From: Hungatella sp.
GTDB taxonomy: Bacteria > Bacillota > Clostridia > Lachnospirales > Lachnospiraceae
DNA: 35,225 nt
Reading direction: 5' to 3'
Assembly: GCA_022792815.1 (NCBI GenBank)
Contig: JAAWBS010000003.1
Span: 1-35,225, forward strand
Within the stretch, counting starts at the first letter, position 1; the number at the start of each line of letters is the position of its first letter. The notes under the pieces are model-generated. The model saw only the letters and a list, made by a program, of their open reading frames with translations. It did no database searches and was not told the origin of the DNA. Below are positions 17,297 to 26,060 of the stretch, in pieces. The translations under genes were made by a program, and so were the position numbers.

Positions 17297-19359
17297 GCCG
17301 TTTTGTTGGAATACAATAAAATCCCGCTGTATGCCCTGACGGTCACGGAGACGAGGCCTCCCTCGGACTTCAATGCCACGGGCCCTACATTGTAACCCTC
17401 TTCACTGGTCTCCATGACACGGTGGATCTTGTCATCATCCTCGATGCCGATCTCCCACACCGGTATGTCTACCTGCCTCTCTTTGCCGCTGTTATTCACC
17501 ACCACCACACACCGGCTGTCGCCGAGAAAACGACCGTACCCGATCAGCTGATGATCTGCCAGAAGCTGTTTGAGAGAACCCTTTCGCAGGGCAGGGATCC
17601 CCTTGTGGAGCCTGATCATGTACTTGTGGAATTCGATCATCTCCAGATCTTCTTTTCCCCAGGGATAAGTCCGCCGGTTATCCGGGTCCGTCCAGCCGCA
17701 CAACCCTGTCTCATCGCCGTAGTACACGGTAGGGGCTCCCGGCCATGTCATCTGAATCAGCACACCCTCCCGGAAAATCCCCTTGTGGATCCCCTCCTGG
17801 GCAGCCTCCGGTCCCGCGGTGCCGATGCGGCCCACGGTCATATTGCTTCTGGTCATAAACCTGCTGTGATCGTGGTTGGACAGTTCGTTCATGGAAGTCA
17901 GAACCGAGGAAGTCTGCATCCTGCTCATATGGTAAAACATGGAATGAAAGAATGCCTCCCCGTTGCCGTACAGCCTCTCATTGTACTCGTCACTGTGTTT
18001 CTCCATGCCTGTGAGAAACCAGGTGACCGGCTCCATGAACGCGTCATAGTTCATCACCGTGTCCCACTGATCTCCCTCCAGCCAGTTGCCGGGATCCCCA
18101 TAATGTTCTGCCAGGATGATGGCATTCGGATTGACCTCTTTCACTGCCTTGCGGAAATCTCTCCAGAATCGATGATTGAAATCTCCCGTATGGCCCAGAT
18201 CCGCAGCCACGTCGAGACGCCAGCCGTCTACATTGTAAGGAGGAGAAACCCACTTTTTGGCAATCCGCAGAATATATTGATACAGTTTATCCGAATCCTC
18301 ATAATTCAGCTTGGGAAGGGTGTCATGTCCCCACCATCCGTCATAGCTGCCGTTGTAAGGCCACTGATTCTCGTCCGAAAATTTAAAAAATGTGCGGTAA
18401 GGGCTGTCGCCGGACTGATAAGCCCCCGGCTCGTAGTCACCGCTGCGTTCATAGATCTTCTCTCTGTCCAGCCACTTATTGAAAGAACCGCAGTGGTTGA
18501 ACACTCCGTCCATGATCACCCGCATCCCTCTGCGGTGAATCTCCTCCACAAATTCGGCAAAAAACCGGTTGCTGGCCTCTAGGTTCTCCTTATCTGCAGT
18601 GCGCAGGCGGTACTTTTCCGCCCCTTCATTATCCACGGCGTCCTCTGGCACACAGCTGCCGCCGTCCTTCACGATCTTCCCGTAATGAGGGTCAATATAG
18701 TCATAGTCCTGAGTATCATATTTGTGGTTGGATGGCGATACAAACAGGGGATTGAAATAGATCGCCTCCACTCCCAGACTCTGCAGATAGTCCAGCTTGT
18801 CCCACACTCCCTGCAGATCTCCGCCGTAAAAACAACCCACATCCATAGTGGACGGATTCTGGTTCCAGTTCTTGACCCGATATACAGGCCTTCCGATATA
18901 GACGTATTCACAGTCTTCTACGTCATTGTCCGGATCTCCGTTGCAGAACCGGTCCACAAAGATCTGGTACATCACCACGCCCTTGGCCCAGTCCGGTGTG
19001 TGAAATCCCGGGGTAATCCGAAAGTCAAAACACGCCTCGGCTTCCGTACATACGCCCAGGCGGTTGTAAAAACAGCTCTCCTCCCCCCTGACCACACGAA
19101 AATGGTACCGCAGCGGTGATGCCGGTACTGTCATATGATACTCATAATAATCAAACAGCTTGTCTGATGCTGCTTTCAAAAGCGGTGTCTCTTCGCCTTC
19201 TGCTTCCTGGTAAAAAACATGATCTATATTATCTCTGGCCGTTCTGAATCGGAGGGTCACCACATCCCCCTCCTCTGGCTCCGCTGGAATTCGAAACCCT
19301 TCTGTCTCATCACTGAACAAGGCCTGTCTGATGATTTCATTCTGATTCGCAGATTCCAT
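17293..19359 (-). CDS. Glycoside hydrolase family 13, neopullulanase/cyclomaltodextrinase type
   Basis: This 688-residue enzyme has no signal peptide, so it should degrade imported maltodextrins, cyclodextrins or pullulan fragments in the cytoplasm. An N-terminal beta domain (about 10-125) resembles the CBM34-like domain of neopullulanases. It is followed by the catalytic barrel: MYQIFVDRFCNGD, DGVFNH, nucleophile Asp383 in GWRLDVA, acid/base Glu418 in ILAEHYGD, and the transition-state His-Asp in ELSNHDHSR. A C-terminal beta domain follows. AGGAAGG precedes ATG 19359. It is monocistronic, and the tRNA-Tyr promoter overlaps its stop codon. The substrate within the family is not decided by sequence. 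Confidence 0.93.
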   Translation of the reverse strand: MESANQNEIIRQALFSDETEGFRIPAEPEEGDVVTLRFRTARDNIDHVFYQEAEGEETPLLKAASDKLFDYYEYHMTVPASPLRYHFRVVRGEESCFYNRLGVCTEAEACFDFRITPGFHTPDWAKGVVMYQIFVDRFCNGDPDNDVEDCEYVYIGRPVYRVKNWNQNPSTMDVGCFYGGDLQGVWDKLDYLQSLGVEAIYFNPLFVSPSNHKYDTQDYDYIDPHYGKIVKDGGSCVPEDAVDNEGAEKYRLRTADKENLEASNRFFAEFVEEIHRRGMRVIMDGVFNHCGSFNKWLDREKIYERSGDYEPGAYQSGDSPYRTFFKFSDENQWPYNGSYDGWWGHDTLPKLNYEDSDKLYQYILRIAKKWVSPPYNVDGWRLDVAADLGHTGDFNHRFWRDFRKAVKEVNPNAIILAEHYGDPGNWLEGDQWDTVMNYDAFMEPVTWFLTGMEKHSDEYNERLYGNGEAFFHSMFYHMSRMQTSSVLTSMNELSNHDHSRFMTRSNMTVGRIGTAGPEAAQEGIHKGIFREGVLIQMTWPGAPTVYYGDETGLCGWTDPDNRRTYPWGKEDLEMIEFHKYMIRLHKGIPALRKGSLKQLLADHQLIGYGRFLGDSRCVVVVNNSGKERQVDIPVWEIGIEDDDKIHRVMETSEEGYNVGPVALKSEGGLVSVTVRAYSGILLYSNKTA

Positions 19360-19403
19360 CCTTTTTCCTTCCTGCCTGCCTGGTCATTTTAATCCATCTT
19401 TAT

Positions 19404-19432
19404 ATTCTATATGATATTTTCGAATAATACAA
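19404..19432 (-). promoter_or_regulatory. Promoter of the GH13 gene
   Basis: On the minus strand TTGTAT (19427-19432), 17-bp spacer, TAGAAT (19404-19409), about 45 bp before the start codon. Confidence 0.5.
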
Positions 19433-19616
19433 CTGTGAATTCTACCAATTTACCGTTACTTCTACTGTTCATTTCTCAGGGCAGCAAACGTTCCTGCTTT
19501 GCTCATACCGACTTACCCGGCCAACTCCATGGTTCTCTACCAACAGGCTTGCATTCACTGCGGCTGCCGTCCGGGATTTTCACAGTAAAAGAGCCAGCGG
19601 GGTGGCTGGCTCTTTT
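19422..19616 (+). ncRNA. Candidate structured RNA, unidentified
   Basis: No gene lies here. CTGTGAA (19433-19439) can pair with TTCACAG (19579-19585) and so close a domain of about 150 nt. Inside are a hairpin AGCAAA/TTTGCT, a CCCGG/CCGGG helix and a GGCAGC/GCTGCC alternative. A terminator-like hairpin begins one base after the closing arm on the plus strand. A weak plus promoter (TTTTAA, 17 bp, TATGAT at 19387-19415) would start the RNA near 19422. Orientation is uncertain, because a minus promoter-like TTGGAA-17-TATTAT lies at 19688-19716. It matches no RNA family I can name. Confidence 0.35.
19587..19616. terminator. Symmetric terminator hairpin downstream of ftsH
   Basis: AAAAGAGCCAGC (19587-19598) and GCTGGCTCTTTT (19605-19616) form a 12-bp stem with a 6-nt loop. 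Being A-flanked and T-flanked, it can work in either direction. It lies about 160 bp beyond the ftsH stop. Confidence 0.75.
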
Positions 19617-19777
19617 AGGAGAAGGTATTTCGTTTCTTATGGGGTGTAGCAAAAACTATATAATGTATTGGGGGGGTTACGTCTATTATAATACCATACG
19701 TTTCGCCAGATTCCAAGAACCAGTTTCCACAAACTTGCCAAAAATCACTTACATTTTTTGTGTATTTTGTTCAAACA

Positions 19778-21583
19778 TCAGAACATCTGTTCAAATTCTT
19801 CCTGGCCCACCTTCTCTTTTTCCAAAAGAACCTCCGTACATCGGTGAAGAACATACTCATACTCCCGGATCATCGCTTTGGCTTTCTCATAGCACTGATC
19901 AATGATCCGCTTCACCTCGCTGTCGATGGCTGCCGCCACATCATCCCCATAGCTTTTGGTATGGCCGATCTCTCTTCCGATAAATACCTCGTCTCCCTCT
20001 GTCTCATAGTTGATCATACCCACTTTCTCGGACATGCCGTATTTGACTACCATGGACCGTGCGATGGCTGTGGCCTGCTTGATGTCCTGGGAGGCCCCGG
20101 TGGTGATATCGTCAAAAATCAACTCCTCGGCGATCCTTCCGCCCAGAGATACCATGATGGTCTGGAGCATCTTTCCCCTGGTGTTGAACATCTCGTCTTT
20201 CTCCGGAAGGGGCATGGTATAGCCTGCCGCCCCATTGCCGGTTGGGATGATGGAGATGGTGTGAACCGGTCCCACCTCAGGAAGCAGATGGAACAGGATG
20301 GCATGACCTGCCTCATGGTACGCCGTGACCCGCTTCTCTTTCTCGGAGATCACCCGGCTCTTCTTCTCCGTGCCGATGCCCACCCGGATGAAGGAGCGGT
20401 CGATATCCGCCTGGCGCACATAACCTCTGCCCTCTTTCGCCGCCAGGATGGCAGACTCGTTGAGAAGGTTCTCCAAGTCAGCACCGGTAAAACCGGCGGT
20501 GGTCCTGGCCACCCGGTCCAGATCCACGTCGTCTCCCAGAGGCTTATCCTGGGCATGGACTTTCAGGATCTCCTCCCGTCCCTTCACGTCAGGTCTTCCC
20601 ACCATGATCTTCCTGTCAAACCGGCCCGGCCGCAGGATGGCGGGATCCAGGATATCCACCCGGTTGGTGGCCGCCAGGACGATGATTCCCTCATTGACTC
20701 CGAATCCGTCCATCTCCACCAAAAGCTGATTTAAGGTCTGTTCCCTCTCGTCATGACCTCCGCCCAGCCCGGTTCCTCTCTGTCTGGCCACGGCGTCGAT
20801 CTCGTCGATAAATATGATACAGGGAGCATTCTTTTTGGCCTCCTCAAACAGATCCCTGACCCTGGAAGCTCCCACACCTACGAACATCTCCACAAAATCG
20901 GAGCCTGAGATACTGAAGAACGGCACCCCTGACTCTCCGGCCACCGCCTTGGCAAGCAGGGTCTTACCGGTTCCTGGAGGACCTACGAGAAGGATACCCT
21001 TGGGAATCCTCGCCCCTACGGTGGTGTATTTCTGAGGATTCCTGAGAAAATCTACCAATTCCTCCAGATCCTCCTTTTCCTCCCTCAGGCCTGCCACTTT
21101 CTGAAAATTGTATTTGCTGGCATCTCTGGTCAGCCGGGCCCTGCTCTTGCCGAAATTCATCATCTTGGCGTTGGCTCCTCCCCCGGAAGCCCTGGCGTTC
21201 ATCATCATGAACACTACCACCAGCACCACACCGGACAAGAGGACGGGAACGATCATGGTCAGAAGATAGCTTTCCTGGGGCACATTGGCCATCATGCAGG
21301 GAACTCCCCGGTCCATCAAAAAGGCCTGCTCCTCCTTCACGTCAGCCACATACACCGTCATCTGGCCTCCGGCCTCCATGGTAAGAACCACCTCTCCGGT
21401 GGGCGTCTCCCTGTTGGGCCGGATGACTGCCATCCTGACATCCCCTTTCTCCACTGCCTGCACATACTCCTGCTGGGTCAGGCCCTCATCGCCCATACCG
21501 CCTGAAAGTCGGAACGCCAGGGCCATGACGATCATCATCACGACCAGAAGCCCCAGCCCGCTTATAGATTGTCGCTGTCTCAA
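19778..21583 (-). CDS. ftsH: ATP-dependent zinc metalloprotease FtsH
   Basis: This 601-residue membrane-anchored AAA+ protease degrades misfolded and regulatory membrane and cytosolic proteins. Two transmembrane helices (about 9-28 and 107-128) flank an extracytoplasmic domain. The AAA module has Walker A GPPGTGKT (201-208), Walker [11 protein letters not shown] and the second region of homology with RPGRFDR. The zinc protease site is HEAGH (423-427). The start codon is TTG at 21583, supported by AAGGAGG 7 bp upstream; no ATG lies nearby in frame. It begins 12 bp after the hpt stop and ends the tilS-hpt-ftsH operon, the same order as in Bacillus. Confidence 0.97.
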   Translation of the reverse strand: MRQRQSISGLGLLVVMMIVMALAFRLSGGMGDEGLTQQEYVQAVEKGDVRMAVIRPNRETPTGEVVLTMEAGGQMTVYVADVKEEQAFLMDRGVPCMMANVPQESYLLTMIVPVLLSGVVLVVVFMMMNARASGGGANAKMMNFGKSRARLTRDASKYNFQKVAGLREEKEDLEELVDFLRNPQKYTTVGARIPKGILLVGPPGTGKTLLAKAVAGESGVPFFSISGSDFVEMFVGVGASRVRDLFEEAKKNAPCIIFIDEIDAVARQRGTGLGGGHDEREQTLNQLLVEMDGFGVNEGIIVLAATNRVDILDPAILRPGRFDRKIMVGRPDVKGREEILKVHAQDKPLGDDVDLDRVARTTAGFTGADLENLLNESAILAAKEGRGYVRQADIDRSFIRVGIGTEKKSRVISEKEKRVTAYHEAGHAILFHLLPEVGPVHTISIIPTGNGAAGYTMPLPEKDEMFNTRGKMLQTIMVSLGGRIAEELIFDDITTGASQDIKQATAIARSMVVKYGMSEKVGMINYETEGDEVFIGREIGHTKSYGDDVAAAIDSEVKRIIDQCYEKAKAMIREYEYVLHRCTEVLLEKEKVGQEEFEQMF

Positions 21584-21595
21584 CTAACTGCCTCC

Positions 21596-22120
21596 TTACT
21601 GTTCTACTACTCCAATATATGGAAGATTTCTGTATTTCTGGTCATAGTCCAGACCATATCCCACCACAAATTCATCGGGGATCACGAAACAGGTATAGTC
21701 CACCTTCACCTGCTTTTTCACACGGCGCTCCGGTTTGTCAAGAAGGGTGCACAGACGGATATCCGCCGGGTTCCTCTGTTTCAGAACCTCGATCAGGTAA
21801 GCCAGAGTCCGGCCGGAATCGATGATGTCCTCCACGATCACCACATGCTTGCCCGCCAGAGGTTCATCCAAGTCCTTAATCAGTTTCACCACACCGCTGG
21901 ACTCGGTGCCTGCCCCATAGCTGGACACAGACATAAAATCTAAGGAGACGGGAACCGTTAGCCTCTTGGCCAATTCACAGGTAAAAAATACACCGCCTTT
22001 CAAGATACAGATCAAGTGTACCTGTCTGCCCTCGTAGTCTCTGCTGATCTGGGCGGCGATCTCACTGATCCTCCTGTTCACGTCTTCCTCGGAAATCAAG
22101 ACCCGAATCTTATCCTCCAT
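21596..22120 (-). CDS. hpt: Hypoxanthine phosphoribosyltransferase
   Basis: This 174-residue purine salvage enzyme converts hypoxanthine or guanine plus PRPP to IMP or GMP. The PRPP-binding motif is VVIVEDIIDSGRTLAYL, and the region with FMSVSSYGAGTESSG is the flexible active-site loop. ATG 22120 has GGAGGAG 8-9 bp upstream, better than the ATG at 22135. With this start it overlaps the 3' end of tilS by 11 bp, which implies translational coupling. Genomic position between tilS and ftsH is conserved across Firmicutes. Confidence 0.95.
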   Translation of the reverse strand: MEDKIRVLISEEDVNRRISEIAAQISRDYEGRQVHLICILKGGVFFTCELAKRLTVPVSLDFMSVSSYGAGTESSGVVKLIKDLDEPLAGKHVVIVEDIIDSGRTLAYLIEVLKQRNPADIRLCTLLDKPERRVKKQVKVDYTCFVIPDEFVVGYGLDYDQKYRNLPYIGVVEQ

Positions 22121-23486
22121 GTTCCTCTCCTCCATCCATCTTCACTTGTAAGATCTGTTTCGTATCATCTGTTATTTTATAATATTCACTGATCCGGTAT
22201 CCGACGATCCAGAGCACATGCTGTCCTTCCGCCACAAGGGGAATCCGGTCCCTCTCCTCTCTCGGAATCTTGGCATCGATCATAAATGCCTTTACCGTCT
22301 TCCTGCTGCCGTCCTTCAGCATGAAATAATCGCCGGTTTTCCTGGTCCTTACAGATAACGTACCTTTTATTCTATCATAATCAAACCATTTCGTATACTT
22401 CTTTTCCGGAATTTTCCCTGTTTTTTCTCCCAAAATGGATCCCGGCAACCGCTCAAAAGCAAAACGGGAGGCCAAAGAAGGCTCTTTCGCCGGCTCTAAG
22501 ACCGGCTCCTGCCCTTGAAGTGACACACATACACACTCGTAGTCCCTCCAGGCTCTCATGCCATAGGGCAGACTGACTCTTCGCCCCACCCCCTTCCCGG
22601 CCAGGCCGACGATCCGGTCCACATGAACGGCCGTGATGTCCTTTCGAGAACCGGTCAGCGCCTCGATCATCTCCAGGACCACATAGCCTCTCAAAATCTC
22701 CGGGAGACTCACGAGAGCCCCTGCCGGAAAGCGGCATTCCTCCCCCGTCTTCTGTCCCTGAACCTTCCAGAGCTTTTGAGCTTCCCGGCAGAAATACCGG
22801 TCCGCCTGCCTCATCCGCTCGCCGGCTGCCGCGATATGTTCCACCGCTTCCGGATTGATCTCACGGCACACCACAGGAATCACCATATGCCGCAGTCTGT
22901 TTCTGGTGTAATCGCAGGAGGCATTGGTGGAGTCTTCACAGCAGACGATATCCCTATCCTTAAGATATCCCAGGATCTCCTGGCGGCTCACACACAAAAG
23001 AGGGCGTATGACAGCCCCTCTCACCGGCGCCATGCCGCCTAAGCCCTTTAGTCCGCTGCCGCGGAACAGGTTGTGTAGAATGGTCTCCGCCTGATCCTCC
23101 TGATGGTGGGCCACAGCGATGACACTGCCCTCCCACCGTCCGGCCTCCCGGTATAGCGCCCCATACCGCACCTCTCTCCCCGCCTCCTCCAGGCTCATCC
23201 CGCGGTCTCTCCCGTATGACGCCACATCTTCGTATATCACAAGACAGGGAACTTCCCATCTGTTGGAAAGTTCCCTGACATACCGGGCATCCCGGTCCGC
23301 CTCCGCCCCGCGAAGGCCGTGGTGGACATGGACTGCCCGCAGCTCAAACTTAAGTTTCCCGCGAAGGGATGTCAGCAGATGAAGCATGCAGACGGAGTCA
23401 GCGCCTCCTGATACCGCAGCGATCACCCGGCTCCCTTCTTCTATCATATGATGTTCCCTGATATACGCTTCTATCTTTTTCTGCAT
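22110..23486 (-). CDS. tilS: tRNA(Ile)-lysidine synthase
   Basis: This 458-residue enzyme attaches lysine to C34 of tRNA-Ile2, switching its codon from AUG to AUA; it is essential in most bacteria. The N-terminal PP-loop ATPase motif AAVSGGADSVCMLHLL is clear, followed by the substrate region HHQEDQAETILHNLFRGSGLKGLGGM. The C-terminal TilS_C domain includes KTGDYFMLKDGSRKTVKAF. ATG 23486 follows AGGTGAGAGG; a longer frame to 23543 would overlap spoIIE and lacks an RBS. It is followed by hpt with an overlap. Confidence 0.95.
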   Translation of the reverse strand: MQKKIEAYIREHHMIEEGSRVIAAVSGGADSVCMLHLLTSLRGKLKFELRAVHVHHGLRGAEADRDARYVRELSNRWEVPCLVIYEDVASYGRDRGMSLEEAGREVRYGALYREAGRWEGSVIAVAHHQEDQAETILHNLFRGSGLKGLGGMAPVRGAVIRPLLCVSRQEILGYLKDRDIVCCEDSTNASCDYTRNRLRHMVIPVVCREINPEAVEHIAAAGERMRQADRYFCREAQKLWKVQGQKTGEECRFPAGALVSLPEILRGYVVLEMIEALTGSRKDITAVHVDRIVGLAGKGVGRRVSLPYGMRAWRDYECVCVSLQGQEPVLEPAKEPSLASRFAFERLPGSILGEKTGKIPEKKYTKWFDYDRIKGTLSVRTRKTGDYFMLKDGSRKTVKAFMIDAKIPREERDRIPLVAEGQHVLWIVGYRISEYYKITDDTKQILQVKMDGGEEHGG

Positions 23487-23521
23487 ATGCCTCTCACCTG
23501 TCTCTTTTGTCCTGATGTATG

Positions 23522-24943
23522 TCAGGCAGAAGGCTTTTTCCACACCTCTGCCGCGAGAACCGTCATGTCATCCCTATTGTCCCGGGAAAAAGACATGGCA
23601 AACTCCAGGATCCGATCTGCCAGCTCCTGAGGAGCCATATCCGGGATGTCCTCTAAGTACTCTCTCATCACCTGTTCTTTGTCTTCTCCCGGCAGGGCCT
23701 CCAGCACTCCGTCGCTGACCATGATCACCCAGTTATCCTCCCACAGCTTCCGCGACAGCAGCACCGGCTCCACCTGTCCCAGCACCCCCGCCGGAGCCTG
23801 AGCGGCCTCCAAAAGCTCCACACCCGCCTCCGTCACAAGGTAGGTGGCCACTGCCCCCAGCTTCATGACCTCCAGCACCCCTGTGTAGAGATCGATACAG
23901 CACAGATCCACCGTAGCCGGATGCTGCTCCTCCCCGGCCAGAAGAAGAACCGTATTGACCAGCTTCAGCACGGCTCTGGGAGTGTAGCCCGCCGCCAGAA
24001 GCTGTTCCGCCAGCTCCACCACTCTCCGGCTCTCCCTGGCAGCCTCCTCGCCGCTTCCCATACCGTCGGACAGGCTTATGACAGCCTGTCCGGGGACATG
24101 ACAGGAGCAGGTAAAGTTGTCTCCCGACACGGTCTCGTCACTTTTGGATGCCCTGGCAGCCCCCCACATCACCCGGTATCCTCCCTCTTCCACAAAGTGG
24201 ATGGCGGAAAACTGGCGGTTGATGATGGCCCGGCTGTCCTTGGCCACTGTCCACGGACGCCCCTTCAGGACCTGTCCCAACAGCTCCGCCGCATCCTTGG
24301 CCATGACACATCTGCCGTTGTTGGTCTTCACCGTCACAAAAGCCTCTCTCCGCTTATTGTCATATTCCAGCATCAGCATATGATCAATTACCATGTGCTG
24401 TTTATAAAATGCCCTGCGCACTGCCGGCTCTGCCGCGGCAGTCACGTCTGACGCCTGCTCCATCTGTCTGGCAAACTCTTCCAGAATCACCGCCAGTTCC
24501 CGGAACTGGGTGATCACCGTGTCCCGGCTCTCCAGAAACCGGTTTTTCCAGGTCAGATTCATGGTGGCCCGCCCCAGATTCCGGTTTAGCTGCCCCACAT
24601 AATCCGCCTGACGGCCGCAGGTCTCCCGGAACAGTCTGGGCATATCGTCAAACTCTACGTTTCCCTTCTGTTCAAATGCCCTCAGAAGGTAATACAGATA
24701 ATAGCTGTCCTCCCTCTCGCTGTCCGAGTAGAGATTGCACTTGCTGCAATCCCCGCACACCATAGCCCCGGCCATCTGAAGCGCCGCCAGCCCGTCCTCC
24801 CGGCTCAGGGAACGCCCGCCTCCCCGCTCCTCATCCAGCGTCTTGGCCAGCTCCTCCAGAGAGTCGGCCATCGTACTCAGTTTCCTTGCTGTATATACAT
24901 GGATATCCGCCATATCTTTATGGCTGTTTTTCCGGTCAAACAC
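23522..24943 (-). CDS. spoIIE: SpoIIE-like PP2C phosphatase lacking the membrane domain
   Basis: This 473-residue protein has the SpoIIE central region (about 1-240) and C-terminal PP2C domain. In sporulation SpoIIE dephosphorylates SpoIIAA and so frees SigF in the forespore. PP2C metal-site motifs are present: SLSDGMGSGEE, MVSDGVLEALPG and DNRDDMTVLA. A Cys cluster (VCGDCSKCNLY) lies near residue 85. The classical protein is about 820 residues with some ten N-terminal membrane helices; here no hydrophobic segment exists, and the upstream DNA is a promoter. The start is taken as GTG 24943 with AGGAGG 7 bp before it; a GTG at 24964 precedes that site. Position between divIC and tilS supports true spoIIE. 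Confidence 0.88.
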   Translation of the reverse strand: MFDRKNSHKDMADIHVYTARKLSTMADSLEELAKTLDEERGGGRSLSREDGLAALQMAGAMVCGDCSKCNLYSDSEREDSYYLYYLLRAFEQKGNVEFDDMPRLFRETCGRQADYVGQLNRNLGRATMNLTWKNRFLESRDTVITQFRELAVILEEFARQMEQASDVTAAAEPAVRRAFYKQHMVIDHMLMLEYDNKRREAFVTVKTNNGRCVMAKDAAELLGQVLKGRPWTVAKDSRAIINRQFSAIHFVEEGGYRVMWGAARASKSDETVSGDNFTCSCHVPGQAVISLSDGMGSGEEAARESRRVVELAEQLLAAGYTPRAVLKLVNTVLLLAGEEQHPATVDLCCIDLYTGVLEVMKLGAVATYLVTEAGVELLEAAQAPAGVLGQVEPVLLSRKLWEDNWVIMVSDGVLEALPGEDKEQVMREYLEDIPDMAPQELADRILEFAMSFSRDNRDDMTVLAAEVWKKPSA

Positions 24944-25000
24944 AAAAATCCCTCCTGACTTCACATACAGGTTCTGTCAAAGGCAGAGCCCCCCATATGC

Positions 25001-25068
25001 ATTATACACAGTCAAAAGGGAAATATTTGTCAAATTCACGGAGCTTGTCCGAAAAATTCTTCGACAGA
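25001..25068 (-). promoter_or_regulatory. Spo0A-type promoter of spoIIE
   Basis: On the minus strand TTGACA (25028-25033) and TATAAT (25001-25006) are separated by 21 bp, the long spacing known for Spo0A-activated spoIIE and spoIIG promoters of Bacillus. TTTGTCAAA (25026-25034, plus orientation) is a perfect match to the 0A box TTTGTCRAA and overlaps the -35. TCTGTCGAA (25060-25068, minus) is a second box with one mismatch. Confidence 0.8.
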
Positions 25069-25090
25069 TTTCGCCGCAGATACAGCCCGG

Positions 25091-25408
25091 CTACTGAATC
25101 GGTTTAAGCAGGATCTCATCCGGATTCACCAGCCCCAGTTTCTCCTTGGCCACTTTTTCAATATATTCTTTCGTCTGAACGTAGATCCGCTGTTCTTCCA
25201 GCCGCTTTGCTCTCTCCTGCTCTTCCGCCAGCATCCGGTTTAAGTTCTCTTCTTTGATCTGATAGGACAGATCTTTTTGACGCAGGGCCGCACCGCGCAG
25301 GTTTACCACCACCGCCAGACTGATCACTACAAATATAATTCCCACTAACGCCATACGGTTTCCCAGGCGTTCTCTCTTCTTCCTTGCCGACCTTCTAGTC
25401 TCTCTCAT
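25091..25408 (-). CDS. divIC: Septum formation initiator, DivIC/FtsB family
   Basis: This 105-residue bitopic membrane protein is part of the divisome, where it pairs with FtsL and DivIB. It has a basic cytoplasmic N-terminus (MRETRRSARKKRERLGNR), one transmembrane helix (about 20-38), a coiled coil (about 40-75, rich in E, Q and R) and the family's C-terminal motif YIEKVAKEKLGLVNPDEI. It begins 13 bp after yabQ. The next gene, spoIIE, has its own promoter in the 147-bp gap. Confidence 0.92.
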   Translation of the reverse strand: MRETRRSARKKRERLGNRMALVGIIFVVISLAVVVNLRGAALRQKDLSYQIKEENLNRMLAEEQERAKRLEEQRIYVQTKEYIEKVAKEKLGLVNPDEILLKPIQ

Positions 25409-25421
25409 CTCTTCACCTGTT

Positions 25422-25766
25422 TCACCGTTTCCTATGCTCTCTCATTTTTATTCTAAGCCATTCCAGTCGGTTTTGCAAGCATTTTAATACCCTGCGGCTT
25501 ATGACATTCTGATAGAGCGCCATCCCCAGGATCACCCCGGCGATGCAGAATCCTCTCAGATTCCCATCATTCTGTTCATACAGGAGAGAAAATGTCATCA
25601 CGGCACAGTAGAGCCCGTAGGTCAGATCCTCCGCGCCCGTCACCCATACACGGTGGGGGCAGACAAGGCGGAAGATGCGCACAAAGTCATAGACCATCAT
25701 CAGACCGGCCCCTGTCCCCAGGCTCATGACAAACAGCCGGGCTTCATAACGGATACTGTCACTCAT
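25422..25766 (-). CDS. yabQ: Spore cortex biosynthesis protein YabQ
   Basis: This 114-residue protein has about three hydrophobic helices (near 8-30, 50-62 and 68-88) and a basic C-terminus (LRIKMREHRKR). YabQ proteins are needed for the spore cortex in Bacillus and lie in the outer forespore membrane. The YDFVRIFRL segment near 26-34 is typical. It is 9 bp after yabP and 13 bp before divIC. Assignment rests on length, topology and position. Confidence 0.88.
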   Translation of the reverse strand: MSDSIRYEARLFVMSLGTGAGLMMVYDFVRIFRLVCPHRVWVTGAEDLTYGLYCAVMTFSLLYEQNDGNLRGFCIAGVILGMALYQNVISRRVLKCLQNRLEWLRIKMREHRKR

Positions 25767-25775
25767 AGCCCCTCC

Positions 25776-26060
25776 TCACCGAAACAGCCGGTTAAACAAC
25801 GACTCTCCCGATTTGCGGTACGCCTCGTTGGAGGAATAGATCAGACTATCTATGGTCCCGTCCACATCCACCTCACCTTTTTCCAGCGTTAAACGGCTCA
25901 CATGCAGGTCTTTTCCCTTCATGGTCAGAAGTCCCATATCCGTGTCCAGAATCACCTGGTTCTCATCAAAAGACACCACATCCCTGATTCCGGTCACATT
26001 TAAAACCGCCCGGTTGGAAAGCATCAGTCTGTGGGGTCTTGTGCCTGTCTTCTCTTCCAT
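25776..26060 (-). CDS. yabP: Sporulation protein YabP
   Basis: This 94-residue soluble protein belongs to the YabP/YqfC family, small beta-rich proteins made in the mother cell. Typical segments are HRLMLSNRAVLNVTGIRDVVSFDE read in two parts, then DMGLLTMKGKDLHV and LEKGEVDVDG. ATG 26060 has GGGAGG 9 bp upstream; a longer in-frame reading to 26129 would run through a terminator and is rejected. The RBS lies inside the hairpin directly upstream. yabQ follows after 9 bp. Confidence 0.9.
   Translation of the reverse strand: MEEKTGTRPHRLMLSNRAVLNVTGIRDVVSFDENQVILDTDMGLLTMKGKDLHVSRLTLEKGEVDVDGTIDSLIYSSNEAYRKSGESLFNRLFR

Noticed and set aside
17422..18582. Long plus-strand open frame (386 codons) opposite the GH13 gene
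   Set aside because: It is antisense to a clear catalytic gene, has no RBS and no domain pattern; GC-rich third positions of the real gene keep the opposite frame open.
19433..19586. Cobalamin riboswitch on the minus strand
   Set aside because: A short stretch (GTGAAAATCC...GGC) recalls the B12-box region, but the other conserved core segments are missing and no B12-related gene follows.
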